A stretch of 64,000 nt of DNA from Siminovitchia fordii DSM 16014 = CIP 108821. Its GTDB lineage: Bacteria > Bacillota > Bacilli > Bacillales > Bacillaceae_C. The notes below the pieces were generated by a model. It ran no database searches. It saw nothing but the letters and a program-made list of their open reading frames with translations, and was not told the origin of the DNA. Below are positions 1-7,936 of this stretch, piece by piece (position 1 is the stretch's first letter; every line of letters begins with the position of its first letter). Both the position numbers and the translations under genes were made by a program. Location of the stretch: contig NZ_KB894685.1 in the NCBI RefSeq assembly GCF_000374565.1, positions 346,121 through 410,120 on the forward strand, written 5' to 3'.

Positions 1-348
1 CCCTTTGATTCTACCGACGATAAATAAACCGGCAGTCATCAGTGCTCCGGTATTCCCTGCAGATATGCAGGCATCGGCTTCACCGTCCGCTACCGCTTGG
101 GCCATTTTCACCATTGAAGCTTCCTTCTTGCGACGGACAGCCCTGACCGGCTCATCCGTGGGACTGATCATTTCATCCGTATGGACAATTGTCACCTGTT
201 CATTCGGCTGAAGGTACTTCTCTATCTGTTCTTTATCACCATATAAAATAAACTCAGTATCAGAAAAATCCTGGGCAGCCTTATTTATGCCTAGAATGAC
301 CTCTTTCGGCGCGTGATCGCCGCCCATGGCATCAATTGCTATTTTCAT
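1..348 (-). CDS. plsX: Phosphate acyltransferase PlsX (partial, N-terminal part only)
   Basis: PlsX converts acyl-ACP to acyl-phosphate, the first step of phosphatidic acid synthesis in Gram-positive bacteria. The first 116 codons are present; the gene continues beyond position 1. The start is clear: ATG at 346-348 preceded by a GGGAGAT ribosome site, giving [14 protein letters not shown], the conserved N-terminus of the family. Further conserved stretches are [14 protein letters not shown] and SAGNTGALM. In B. subtilis plsX follows fapR directly in an operon with fabD and fabG. Here 350 bp of apparently non-coding DNA separates it from fapR, so it may need its own promoter. Identification is secure. 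Confidence 0.95.
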   Translation of the reverse strand, partial: MKIAIDAMGGDHAPKEVILGINKAAQDFSDTEFILYGDKEQIEKYLQPNEQVTIVHTDEMISPTDEPVRAVRRKKEASMVKMAQAVADGEADACISAGNTGALMTAGLFIVGRIKG

Positions 349-699
349 AAACTATCTCCCTTTTTTCAAAAGCTAAGGCTGCAAAAAATTCATTTAAAAA
401 CTGTCCACCCACATAACCCGGCGACTTGTAAACTTCACACAGCTTCCCTCGAAAAAAGCTCGCTTTTTCGAGGGAAGTTAATACAGAGGACACTATAGAT
501 CAACATCGGCCTTGATGGATAACATCTCTAGTCCATGAAGGTACATGAAGTACTAAAAACATGTCGATTCCAAAGCCTGCCAAAGCCGCAGAATGAGGCG
601 GCTTGAGGCTGGCTTCTGCGCCGTGTTTCTTTCATCTCACTTCGATCCCACTCTAGAGTGCTCCGGTTTGTACGAAGCTCATCAGGTGCCTTCTTTTTC
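349..699. other. Intergenic spacer fapR-plsX with a perfect hairpin
   Basis: No convincing gene is seen in these 350 bp. A perfect inverted repeat lies at 443-477 (arms CTTCCCTCGAAAAA and TTTTTCGAGGGAAG, 7-nt loop). Read on the minus strand it is not followed by a U-run, so it is not a classical terminator. The short frames crossing the spacer have no ribosome site and no recognisable product. The spacer is unusual because fapR and plsX are normally contiguous. Confidence 0.6.
443..477. repeat. Perfect 14-bp-arm inverted repeat in the fapR-plsX spacer
   Basis: The arms at 443-456 and 464-477 are exactly complementary around a 7-nt loop. As RNA this would be a very stable stem inside a fapR-plsX read-through transcript, about 95 nt before the plsX start. 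It could be an RNA-processing or transcription-pausing site, or the footprint of a small dispersed repeat. Function is not known. Confidence 0.75.
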
Positions 700-1263
700 T
701 TATTCACTGGAACGGTACATTTCAAATTCTCCCCTGAACGCCAGTTCCCCGCCGACAAAGCTCTCAACATCCACGACCGTCCGTTTATCACCTTTTTTAA
801 ACGGACGGACCTTTGCTTTTGCCACTACCCTCTCTCTTACCTTAACGGAGCGGGTGAAATGGATTTTCGCTTTGACGGTTAAAGCCAGTTCATCATTGAT
901 TACAGCAACTGCAAGTGAATTGGCCTGAGCGAACAAATGATGGCCCCGAGCGATGGAGTTGCGTGTGAAAACATGTTCCTCCTGCACATCGAATATCGAA
1001 ATGGCGTTTTGATCCAGATTGAGATCGATCACCTCACCGATAACTTCGCTCATCGGAAGTGATTTTACCTCATTTTCCACATGCTTTTCCGCTACGGATT
1101 TAATTCTTTCCCTCAATTCCGGTATTGCCAACTCCATACGATCCAACCTAATGGTCTGTACACTTACCATGAACTTTTCTGCAAGCTCCTCATCCGTAAC
1201 AAAAGGATTGGCATCTATCGTCTCTATGAGCAATTTCTGTCTTTCCTTTTTCGAAGGCTTCAT
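700..1263 (-). CDS. fapR: FapR, malonyl-CoA-responsive repressor of fatty acid synthesis
   Basis: FapR represses the fatty acid and phospholipid genes and is released by malonyl-CoA. The protein has an N-terminal DeoR-like helix-turn-helix ([20 protein letters not shown], about residues 24-43) joined to a hotdog-fold effector domain containing [17 protein letters not shown] and the C-terminal GEFEMYRS. The ATG at 1263 gives 187 residues beginning MKPSKKERQ, which lines up with the usual FapR start. A GTG at 1272 in the same frame would add MNQ; neither has a strong ribosome site. An operator overlaps the start of transcription just upstream, consistent with autoregulation. recG is immediately upstream. 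Confidence 0.95.
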   Translation of the reverse strand: MKPSKKERQKLLIETIDANPFVTDEELAEKFMVSVQTIRLDRMELAIPELRERIKSVAEKHVENEVKSLPMSEVIGEVIDLNLDQNAISIFDVQEEHVFTRNSIARGHHLFAQANSLAVAVINDELALTVKAKIHFTRSVKVRERVVAKAKVRPFKKGDKRTVVDVESFVGGELAFRGEFEMYRSSE

Positions 1264-1285
1264 CTGATTCACATCATTTCCCGAT

Positions 1286-1304
1286 ATTAAGACTTGGTAT
1301 TAAT
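1286..1304 (-). promoter_or_regulatory. FapR operator
   Basis: Minus-strand reading ATTAATACCAAGTCTTAAT is an imperfect palindrome that closely resembles the known FapR box in front of B. subtilis fapR. It lies just downstream of the -10 element, over the expected transcription start, where bound FapR would block initiation. Confidence 0.8.
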
Positions 1305-1307
1305 AGT

Positions 1308-1336
1308 AGTATATAAAATGCTTTGGAAGCTTGCAA
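1308..1336 (-). promoter_or_regulatory. Sigma-A promoter of fapR
   Basis: On the minus strand TTGCAA (1331-1336) and TATACT (1308-1313) are separated by 17 bp. The pair stands just after the recG stop codon and directly before the FapR operator, the same arrangement as in B. subtilis. Confidence 0.75.
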
Positions 1337-1360
1337 CTAAAAAATCAGCAACTGGGAAGC

Positions 1361-3409
1361 CTAATCCAATTTCTCTTCGGACAGGGCGCCCGACTCCTTC
1401 AAATGCTCTCTAAGCGGAAGGAACTGTTCATCTTTCCAAAATGAATCGGACTTTATTAGTTCTGATGCATCGTTCCTTGCAACCTCGAGAACACGGTAAT
1501 CGTGCACCATGTCTGCCACTTTGAATTCCGGAAGGCCGCTTTGTTTTTTTCCAAAGAAATCGCCCGGCCCCCTCAATTCAAGATCCCGCTCGCTTAGAAC
1601 AAATCCGTCATTTGTTTCTGTCATGATCTGCATCCTTTCTTTCCCGATTTCCGTTTTCGGGTCCGCAAGCAAAACACAATAGGACTGGCTGCTTCCTCTT
1701 CCAACCCTGCCGCGTAATTGATGGAGCTGAGCCAATCCAAACCTTTCCGCATCATAAATCAACATAAATGTCGCATTTGGAACATTTACTCCGACTTCCA
1801 CGACAGTTGTCGATACGAGCAACTGAATCTCATTTTTACTGAAGGCTTTCATGACATCATCTTTTTCTGTTGCATGCAAACGGCCATGCATCAGGCCTGT
1901 CTTAAAACGGCCTTTAAAATGTTGGGATAGCATGTCGTAAACATCGATCGCATTTTGGACATCCAGTTTGTCGCTTTCTTCAATTAAAGGGCAGATGACA
2001 TAGGCCTGTCTCCCCTCGCGTAGTTCCTTTTCCATGAAGTCAAGCACCCGATCCAACATATCATGCTTTGCCCAATACGTTTCAATCGGCTTCCTTCCTT
2101 TTGGAAGTTCATCGATGATGGAGACATCCATTTCCCCAAAAACTGTTATGGCCAGTGTGCGGGGGATAGGTGTGGCCGTCATAAACAAGACATCCGGACT
2201 TTCTCCCTTCTCCTTCAAGACCCGGCGCTGTTCCACTCCGAATCGGTGCTGTTCATCTGTAATGACAAGGCCTAGATGATGGAAATCCACATCCTCCTGT
2301 ATCAGGGAATGCGTGCCGATCATAATATCTATTTCACCGGATCGAAGGCGGTTCAAAATATCTTCCCGCTTTTTCCCTTTCACTGAGCTTGTTAGCAATT
2401 CGATAGATAATTCGGTATGCGAAAAAATCTTTTGGAGCGATTCCACGTGCTGCTCAGCTAATATCTCTGTCGGCACCATGAGGGCTCCCTGGTATCCTGC
2501 GGTTACGCTGGCAAACAGTGCAATGGCAGCCACAACTGTTTTTCCTGAACCGACATCTCCCTGGAGAAGCCTGTTCATTTTATATGGGGATTTCAGATCA
2601 AAACAAATCTCGTTCACTGCTTTTTTCTGAGCATTTGTAAGTGAAAAAGGAAGTTCAGAAATGAAGGCTTTGAGTCTATGAAGGTCATAGTTTTGGTCGA
2701 CACCCCGTGTACCTTCCCTCCTCGTCCTTCGAAGAGCTTGCATCTTTAGTTGAAATAAAAGGAATTCCTCATATACGAAGCGTCTTCGCCCCTGTTTCAT
2801 TTCCTTTCCTGATTCGGGAAAATGCATGAATTTCAATGCGTTAGCAATGCTTGCCAGCTTGTATTTTTCCAAGAGAGATTCTGGAAGGGTTTCATTAATG
2901 TATCCACCGTAGTCATCGAATGCATCTTTAATAAAGCGCCGTAAAGATTTTACAGTCAACTGTCCCTTTACTGCATATACCGGCTGGAAATCTCCAACCC
3001 CTTCGTGAGGACCTAGCACGACCTCATTACATGTGATCGTCTGCCGGTGTTTATCCCATTTACCAGTGACAGTGATTGTGCTATGAGGCTTTAGTTTCCC
3101 TTTCAAGTATCCCCGGTTAAACATGACCGCTTTTACCAAATACCTGCCAACCAGCAGACGGACGGTCAGACGGTTTCTTTTTCTGCCGTAATACACAAGG
3201 GAAGGTTCACTATGAACCTTCCCTTCAATCGTAATGCGTTCCTCATGCTCAACTTCGGACAGATCACGCAGCCTCATGTCATCGTATCGGTAAGGAAGAT
3301 AGTACAATAAATCGCGGATTGTATGAATGCCCAGGCCGGCCAGCTGAACAGCGGTCTCTTCGCCTATTCCCTTTAAAACTGTCACTTCTTGATCCAACGG
3401 ACTATTCAT
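1361..3409 (-). CDS. recG: ATP-dependent DNA helicase RecG
   Basis: RecG remodels stalled replication forks and Holliday junctions. At 682 residues it has the family's normal length. In order: the N-terminal wedge/OB-fold domain (HTIRDLLYYLPYRYDD near residue 28, with the OB fold following), the Walker A loop (LLQGDVGSGKTVVA, near 283), the motif II variant DEQH in VITDEQHRFGVEQRR, motif III FMTATPIPRTLA, and motif VI in HQLRGRVGRGSSQS. The ATG at 3409 follows a GGGGGCGG stretch. It sits 29 bp behind fakA; in B. subtilis the serine dehydratase genes sdaAB-sdaAA lie in this interval, and they are absent here. Confidence 0.97.
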   Translation of the reverse strand: MNSPLDQEVTVLKGIGEETAVQLAGLGIHTIRDLLYYLPYRYDDMRLRDLSEVEHEERITIEGKVHSEPSLVYYGRKRNRLTVRLLVGRYLVKAVMFNRGYLKGKLKPHSTITVTGKWDKHRQTITCNEVVLGPHEGVGDFQPVYAVKGQLTVKSLRRFIKDAFDDYGGYINETLPESLLEKYKLASIANALKFMHFPESGKEMKQGRRRFVYEEFLLFQLKMQALRRTRREGTRGVDQNYDLHRLKAFISELPFSLTNAQKKAVNEICFDLKSPYKMNRLLQGDVGSGKTVVAAIALFASVTAGYQGALMVPTEILAEQHVESLQKIFSHTELSIELLTSSVKGKKREDILNRLRSGEIDIMIGTHSLIQEDVDFHHLGLVITDEQHRFGVEQRRVLKEKGESPDVLFMTATPIPRTLAITVFGEMDVSIIDELPKGRKPIETYWAKHDMLDRVLDFMEKELREGRQAYVICPLIEESDKLDVQNAIDVYDMLSQHFKGRFKTGLMHGRLHATEKDDVMKAFSKNEIQLLVSTTVVEVGVNVPNATFMLIYDAERFGLAQLHQLRGRVGRGSSQSYCVLLADPKTEIGKERMQIMTETNDGFVLSERDLELRGPGDFFGKKQSGLPEFKVADMVHDYRVLEVARNDASELIKSDSFWKDEQFLPLREHLKESGALSEEKLD

Positions 3410-3438
3410 GATCTACAGACCGCCCCCTGATCTAATCA

Positions 3439-5097
3439 TTATTCAACGGAAAAAATGTAGGTATATACCGGCTGTCCTCCATCATGGACTTCGACTTCCA
3501 CGTCTTCAAAATTCTGACTTGCAAAATCAGTGAGTTGATCCAGTATAGACTTGTCCGCATCCTCACCATAAAGGATGGTCAGAACTTCTGATTCTTCATC
3601 AATCATTTCGTTTAACAGGTTTTTGGCAGTATCCAAAAGATTTGGCCCTGACGCTACAATTTTACCATCCGCTATACCCATATAGTCATCTTTAGTGATT
3701 TCCACTCCATCAATGACCGTATCCCTGACTGCGTATGTGACCTGCCCCGTCTTTACTTCCTTCATAGCATCGGTCATACCCTCGCGGTTGCCTTCAAGAG
3801 AAGCAGTCGGATTAAAAGCAAGAATCGCGGCCATCCCTTGAGGAAGCGTCTTTGATGGAACAACGACGACATTCTCTTCCGCAATTTCCACAGCCTGCTC
3901 TGCTGCCATAATGATATTTTTATTATTTGGCAAAATGATGACATTTTTTGCATTTGCAGCCTTTATAGCTTCCACGATATCCTCCGTACTTGGGTTCATC
4001 GTTTGTCCGCCTTCTATGATGGCAGAAGCTCCTATGCTTTTGAGCAGCTCCCCAACACCTTTCCCCATCGAAACCGAAATAATGGCATACTCTTGCTTTT
4101 CTTTCACCGGAGCTTGTACGGCTGGTTTTTCTTTCGTAAGGGCACTGTGCTGTTCCCTCATATTTTCAATTTTCATATGGATCAGAGGGCCGTATTGTTG
4201 TCCGTACGATAGTACATCGCCGGGCCGCTCTGAATGAATATGGACTTTCGCCACATCATCGTCCGAAATGACAAGAAGCGAATCACCGTATTGACTGAGA
4301 TCAGAGCGGAACTCATCTTCGACAAAAGAACGTTTGCCGTCTTCCAGCCGAACCATAAACTCGGTGCAATATCCAAATTCAATTTCCTCGGTATCCATAA
4401 AGCCATGAACACTTTGATGATGTTGCGCGCTGACCAAATCTTCCATCGAAGGGACAGCAGGACCCACTTCAGGAATCTCCTTTCCAGTGAGAGCAGATAA
4501 AAAACCTTCATAGACGAATACAAGTCCCTGCCCGCCACTGTCTACGACTCCGACTTCTTTCAATACCGGTAGAAGGTCCTGCGTTCTTTCTAAAGACCTC
4601 TTTGCTTCTTCTAATGTTTTTTGCATGATCTCTATAAGATCATCTGTTTTTCCGGCAGTCTTTACAGCTTCACTTGCGGCATCCTTGGCTACTGTTAAAA
4701 TGGTCCCTTCGACAGGTTTCATGACCGCTTTATAGGCTGTTTCAACTCCTGCTTTCAATGCGTGGGCGAATTCCTCACCTGTGATAACAGATCTGTGTTC
4801 AATATCTTTTGAAAAGCCTCTGAACAGCTGGGACAAAATGACCCCTGAATTCCCTCGAGCTCCCATTAACAGACCTTTGGCAAACGCTGCCCCGACTTTT
4901 CCGATATGGCTCTGCTTATTTGCCTGTGCTTCTTTTGAACCGGAAGTTATAGATAACTTCATATTTGTTCCCGTATCACCGTCCGGTACGGGAAAAACAT
5001 TTAATGCATCAACGATTTCAGCGTTTGCTGACAAATGATTCGCACCGCTTAGAATCATTTCGGCAAAGCGGTTCCCATCCAAAGATGTTATCGACAC
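3439..5097 (-). CDS. fakA: Fatty acid kinase catalytic subunit FakA (YloV)
   Basis: FakA phosphorylates fatty acids held by FakB proteins, giving acyl-phosphate that PlsX/PlsY feed into phospholipid synthesis. The 552-residue protein has an N-terminal DAK2/DhaL kinase domain (nucleotide-binding NVFPVPDGDTGTNM, residues 30-43; GARGNSGVILSQ, about 78-89), a central region, and a C-terminal DegV-like domain ending near VYTYIFSVE. The GTG at 5097 is preceded by GAGGAGG at good spacing. It follows yloU by 16 bp, the usual yloU-yloV pair. The neighbourhood with plsX and fapR fits a lipid role. Confidence 0.93.
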   Translation of the reverse strand: MSITSLDGNRFAEMILSGANHLSANAEIVDALNVFPVPDGDTGTNMKLSITSGSKEAQANKQSHIGKVGAAFAKGLLMGARGNSGVILSQLFRGFSKDIEHRSVITGEEFAHALKAGVETAYKAVMKPVEGTILTVAKDAASEAVKTAGKTDDLIEIMQKTLEEAKRSLERTQDLLPVLKEVGVVDSGGQGLVFVYEGFLSALTGKEIPEVGPAVPSMEDLVSAQHHQSVHGFMDTEEIEFGYCTEFMVRLEDGKRSFVEDEFRSDLSQYGDSLLVISDDDVAKVHIHSERPGDVLSYGQQYGPLIHMKIENMREQHSALTKEKPAVQAPVKEKQEYAIISVSMGKGVGELLKSIGASAIIEGGQTMNPSTEDIVEAIKAANAKNVIILPNNKNIIMAAEQAVEIAEENVVVVPSKTLPQGMAAILAFNPTASLEGNREGMTDAMKEVKTGQVTYAVRDTVIDGVEITKDDYMGIADGKIVASGPNLLDTAKNLLNEMIDEESEVLTILYGEDADKSILDQLTDFASQNFEDVEVEVHDGGQPVYTYIFSVE

Positions 5098-5113
5098 GAA
5101 CTTTTCCTCCTCA

Positions 5114-5476
5114 TTATGGATTCGTCACACGAACCCCCTGAACATAAATATTAACTGTATCGGCAGACATTCCGATCGTTTTTTTCAATGTGTATTTGAC
5201 TTTAGACTGTACATTAAAGGCCACTTCAGAAATTTTTGTCCCATAACTGACAATTATGTACATGTCGATATGAAGTTCATCACCTTCCTGACGCAAGACA
5301 ACACCCCTGGAGAAGTTTTCTTTTCGCAGGATTTCCGTCAATCCGTCACGGATCTGGTTTTTGGAAGCCATCCCGATGATGCCGTAGCAGTCGATGGCAG
5401 CGCCACCGGCAATCGTAGCAATCACTTCATTGGAAATATCAATTTGGCCAAATTTCGTTTTCATTTCAATGGACAC
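5114..5476 (-). CDS. yloU: Asp23/Gls24 family protein YloU
   Basis: A 120-residue single-domain Asp23/Gls24 (DUF322) protein. It begins MSIEMKTKFGQIDISNEV and contains the family core GGAAIDCYGIIGMASK and IDMYIIVSYGTKISEVA, ending NIYVQGVRVTNP. Such proteins occur next to fakA in most Firmicutes and are linked with membrane or envelope homeostasis; the exact activity is not established. The GTG start at 5476 is supported by a GGGGGGAT ribosome site and by alignment with the family N-terminus. It is cotranscribed with fakA. Confidence 0.92.
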   Translation of the reverse strand: MSIEMKTKFGQIDISNEVIATIAGGAAIDCYGIIGMASKNQIRDGLTEILRKENFSRGVVLRQEGDELHIDMYIIVSYGTKISEVAFNVQSKVKYTLKKTIGMSADTVNIYVQGVRVTNP

Positions 5477-5911
5477 AAAATATCCCCCCCTAGTTTAATG
5501 AGTCACGTACGTTATGTTCCTTTTAGTCCGTGTTCAAAAAGTTGCCAAATCAGAAACAAGCAAGCCTAATGGCAAAGCTTCGAGCAGCGGACTGAATGCT
5601 TTTAAATACATGATCAGCACAGAAATGAGCCAACGAAGAGATTCGCCGCTTATCATTTGGTGACTTTTGAACATCCTCTTTTAGTGCTAGAGCTATGATT
5701 ATATTACTATAACGGGTTCTTTTTTAAAAGCGGAAACATAGGGATAATATCAAGCCATCTCTTCTGTCAAGGAAGCAACCATGACAGAGTCGATTGATTT
5801 GTTGCATTGCGGAACTTTCTATGATAAATTATTAAAGTATCTTTTCATAAAAGAGGATGAAATAATCATTCGATTATTTGAGGTAGTGTTAGTGATAGGA
5901 GGGGAACATCA
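5477..5911. other. Divergent intergenic region yloU / rpmB
   Basis: This 435-bp region separates the minus-strand yloU-fakA operon from plus-strand rpmB, so it must carry promoters both ways, but I could not fix a convincing -35/-10 pair for either. Part of it is a 143-bp element bounded by inverted repeats (5531-5673, listed separately). An open frame at 5781-5978 overlaps rpmB out of frame and has no ribosome site; it is not a gene. Confidence 0.6.
5531..5673. repeat. MITE-like 143-bp element with 19-20-bp terminal inverted repeats
   Basis: The left end TGTTCAAAAAGTTGCCAAAT (5531-5550) and the right end ATTTGGTGACTTTTGAACA (5655-5673) are near-perfect inverted repeats. The flanks carry an imperfect direct repeat, TCCTTTTAGT before and TCCTCTTTTAGT after, as expected of a target duplication. 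No open frame is contained in it. It looks like a small non-autonomous mobile or dispersed repeat; copy number elsewhere in the genome cannot be judged here. Confidence 0.6.
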
Positions 5912-6100
5912 ATGTCTAAAAAATGTGTTATTACAGGACGAAAAACAAGCACAGGAAACAAACGTTCACACGCAATGAATGCTAATAGACGCACTTGGGG
6001 TGCAAACCTTCAAAAAGTCCGCATTTTGGTGGATGGAAAGCCAAAGCGTGTATGGGTTTCAGCCCGCGCCCTTAAATCAGGCAAAGTTGAAAGAGTTTAA
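5912..6100 (+). CDS. rpmB: 50S ribosomal protein L28
   Basis: A 62-residue L28, a late-assembling component of the large ribosomal subunit. The sequence [20 protein letters not shown] through [19 protein letters not shown] to [12 protein letters not shown] is the full family length. Only one cysteine is present (residue 5), so this is the zinc-free form. A strong AGGAGGGG ribosome site at about 5898 fixes the ATG. It is one of only two plus-strand genes in the window and is followed by its own terminator. Confidence 0.98.
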   Translation: MSKKCVITGRKTSTGNKRSHAMNANRRTWGANLQKVRILVDGKPKRVWVSARALKSGKVERV

Positions 6101-6110
6101 ATAATGTCAA

Positions 6111-6141
6111 AAAGAGGCGCCTCGAACAGGTGCCTCTTTTC
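6111..6141 (+). terminator. Intrinsic terminator after rpmB
   Basis: AAAGAGGCGCC and GGTGCCTCTTT form a GC-rich stem around a TCGAACA loop, followed by TTTTCC. It lies 10 bp after the rpmB stop codon. Confidence 0.85.
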
Positions 6142-6423
6142 CTTTGCTTTAATTTCACTTTCAAGAAACTACTTACCTTACGTCCAGCTTCATTACCTAT
6201 CAACTTGCAAACTTCGCGTATACTTCTACGATCATTTAACAGCCAGCTCCGACCGAAAGAAAGTCGATGTCTAAGCTTGCCAAATGTCGTCGGCCCCAAG
6301 ATTAAGCTCATTTTTTCCTGAAACGCCTGTCTTATGCTTGTCACCGATAAGAATCTCCCTTGCATTTCCCTCGTAGGAAGTGCTCCTGTCTTTATATCGA
6401 TGAACAGCCGCTGCACTTTTGAG
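6142..6423. other. Unassigned spacer between rpmB and spoVM
   Basis: About 280 bp between the convergent rpmB and spoVM genes. A minus-strand frame covers it (6072-6416) but begins at a GTG without a ribosome site, runs through the rpmB terminator into rpmB itself, and has no recognisable domain. I treat the region as non-coding, possibly decayed sequence. Confidence 0.5.
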
Positions 6424-6504
6424 TTAATCTTTTTTAAACGTTCCGAGCATTGCCCTTACAATGCCCCCTAAAAACCTCGGAAGCTTGATTGTATAAAACT
6501 TCAT
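6424..6504 (-). CDS. spoVM: Stage V sporulation protein SpoVM
   Basis: SpoVM is a 26-residue amphipathic peptide that recognises the curved forespore membrane and anchors SpoIVA for coat and cortex assembly. The translation MKFYTIKLPRFLGG-IVRAMLGTFKKD is nearly identical to the B. subtilis peptide and has exactly its length. A GAGGAGGGAA ribosome site stands at the right distance from the ATG at 6504. The gene lies between thiN and rpmB as in B. subtilis. Expression should be by sigma-E from the 100-bp gap upstream, but I could not define the promoter with confidence. Confidence 0.97.
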   Translation of the reverse strand: MKFYTIKLPRFLGGIVRAMLGTFKKD

Positions 6505-6606
6505 ACAGGTTCCCTCCTCATCACTATAAGAAACTGACATTTTCTCACTCATATCATATTCATGATCTATACATAAGTACACATGCCCGGTTCATTCAAG
6601 ACAATA

Positions 6607-7260
6607 TTAATCCTTGCTCCTTATCATCATAAGTATGCCTTTTTTGAATGAAAAATGACCAGTTTCCTGAATAAGTTCATTACTGATGCATAGCGAGGAA
6701 CCTGCTGGGACGTGATGATGATTAAGGGGGTATTTGAATCCTTCCAATGTCAACCCGTATACATCTGAAAAAATAGGGATAAAGGAGATGAATTTTTTCT
6801 CCTCATCCCATTTTATTTCATAACTGTCAGGCAAATGAACCGAAAGATTGTTTTGAACATCAATTAATTCAAAATTGATATCGGGATAATCTTGTTTAAA
6901 TTTGCCCAACATCAGCGCATTTGCCATGAAATGATCAAGCCGACCACCTGTTCCACCGAAAATTTTTACATTAGACGCCTTCATTTCCAATGCCCACATG
7001 ATTGCCAATTCCATGTCCGTTTCATCTTTTTCCGGCTTATACCGACGTAGTGACGGAACTTTCCGTTCGATCTTCTCCCAATCTTCTTCCTTGATCGAAT
7101 CAAAGTCGCCCACAGCCAAATCAGGGTAGAGACCCGCCTGGATAATTATTTGTACGCCTCTGTCGACACCGATCCATATAGTGTTTTCTTTTTCGTATTC
7201 AGATAAATCCGGAATTAAATTTTCCGGTCCCCCTGCAACGATATGAAATGTTTTTTCCAA
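6607..7260 (-). CDS. thiN: Thiamine pyrophosphokinase ThiN
   Basis: ThiN transfers pyrophosphate from ATP to thiamine to give thiamine pyrophosphate. The family motifs IVAGGPENLIPDL, GVDRGVQIII, DLAVGDFDSIK, KDETDMELA and FGGTGGRLDH all appear in order, with a C-terminal beta-sandwich region. I prefer the TTG at 7260 as start, because AGAGGTGA lies seven bases upstream and the protein then opens close to the conserved first strand. An ATG at 7281 overlapping the rpe stop would add seven residues but lacks a ribosome site. The gene follows rpe, in the usual Bacillus order. Confidence 0.93.
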   Translation of the reverse strand: MEKTFHIVAGGPENLIPDLSEYEKENTIWIGVDRGVQIIIQAGLYPDLAVGDFDSIKEEDWEKIERKVPSLRRYKPEKDETDMELAIMWALEMKASNVKIFGGTGGRLDHFMANALMLGKFKQDYPDINFELIDVQNNLSVHLPDSYEIKWDEEKKFISFIPIFSDVYGLTLEGFKYPLNHHHVPAGSSLCISNELIQETGHFSFKKGILMMIRSKD

Positions 7261-7277
7261 TGGACCTTCACCTCTGG

Positions 7278-7934
7278 TCATGGCTGTCCAAGTTGTTTTC
7301 GAATGTCTTCTATCGCTTTTGTACGATCAGGTTGATTAAAGATGAAAGAACCGGCTACAAATACATTCGCACCTGCTTCCTTACATAGACGGGCTGTTTC
7401 AGGATGAATCCCCCCGTCCACTTCGATTTCCAAATCCAGCCCTCTTTCATCCGCCATTTTTTTAATTTCTGTTATTTTTGGAAGGACTGACTCAATAAAT
7501 GACTGTCCGCCAAAACCGGGGTTGACTGTCATTAATAAAACCATATCGATGTCTTCCAAAAGATATTGGATTGATTCTGCGGGAGTGGCTGGATTTAATA
7601 CGACCCCCGCTTTAACTCCATGCTTCTTTATCTCCTGGAGTGTCCGGTGAAGATGCGGGTCCGTTTCGACATGGATCGTTAGGTAATCCGCCCCCGCTTT
7701 AGCAAAGTCTTCTATATAGAGATGAGGATTTTCTATCATTAAATGGACGTCAAGCGGCAGATCTGTCACTGATTTGATAGCGGCGACAGTTCCGGGCCCC
7801 ATCGTGATGTTCGGGACGAAATGTCCATCCATGACATCAATGTGAATGTAATCCGCTCCTCCCGCTTCTACTTCTTTTATCTCATTTCCAAGTTTTAAAA
7901 AATCTGCTGCAAGAATCGATGGTGCAATCTTCAT
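7278..7934 (-). CDS. rpe: Ribulose-phosphate 3-epimerase
   Basis: Rpe interconverts ribulose 5-phosphate and xylulose 5-phosphate in the pentose phosphate pathway. The 218-residue TIM barrel shows the family signatures: APSILAADF at the start, IHIDVMDGHFVPNITMGP (metal-binding His and Asp), the phosphate-binding MTVNPGFGGQ, and EVDGGI with the catalytic Asp. The ATG at 7934 has GAGGT eleven to seven bases before it. It sits two bases behind rsgA in the long prpC-prkC-rsgA-rpe-thiN run. Confidence 0.97.
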   Translation of the reverse strand: MKIAPSILAADFLKLGNEIKEVEAGGADYIHIDVMDGHFVPNITMGPGTVAAIKSVTDLPLDVHLMIENPHLYIEDFAKAGADYLTIHVETDPHLHRTLQEIKKHGVKAGVVLNPATPAESIQYLLEDIDMVLLMTVNPGFGGQSFIESVLPKITEIKKMADERGLDLEIEVDGGIHPETARLCKEAGANVFVAGSFIFNQPDRTKAIEDIRKQLGQP

Positions 7935-7936
7935 CG

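Noticed and set aside
540..556. TTAGTAC-containing sequence as a second FapR box before plsX
   Set aside because: Only one half-site matches; the symmetric half is poor, and no promoter fits it.
5781..5978. 65-codon plus-strand frame before rpmB
   Set aside because: It overlaps rpmB out of frame, has no ribosome site, and contains the rpmB ribosome site region.
6072..6416. 114-codon minus-strand frame between rpmB and spoVM
   Set aside because: It begins at a GTG without ribosome site and reads through the rpmB terminator and into rpmB antisense; no family recognised.
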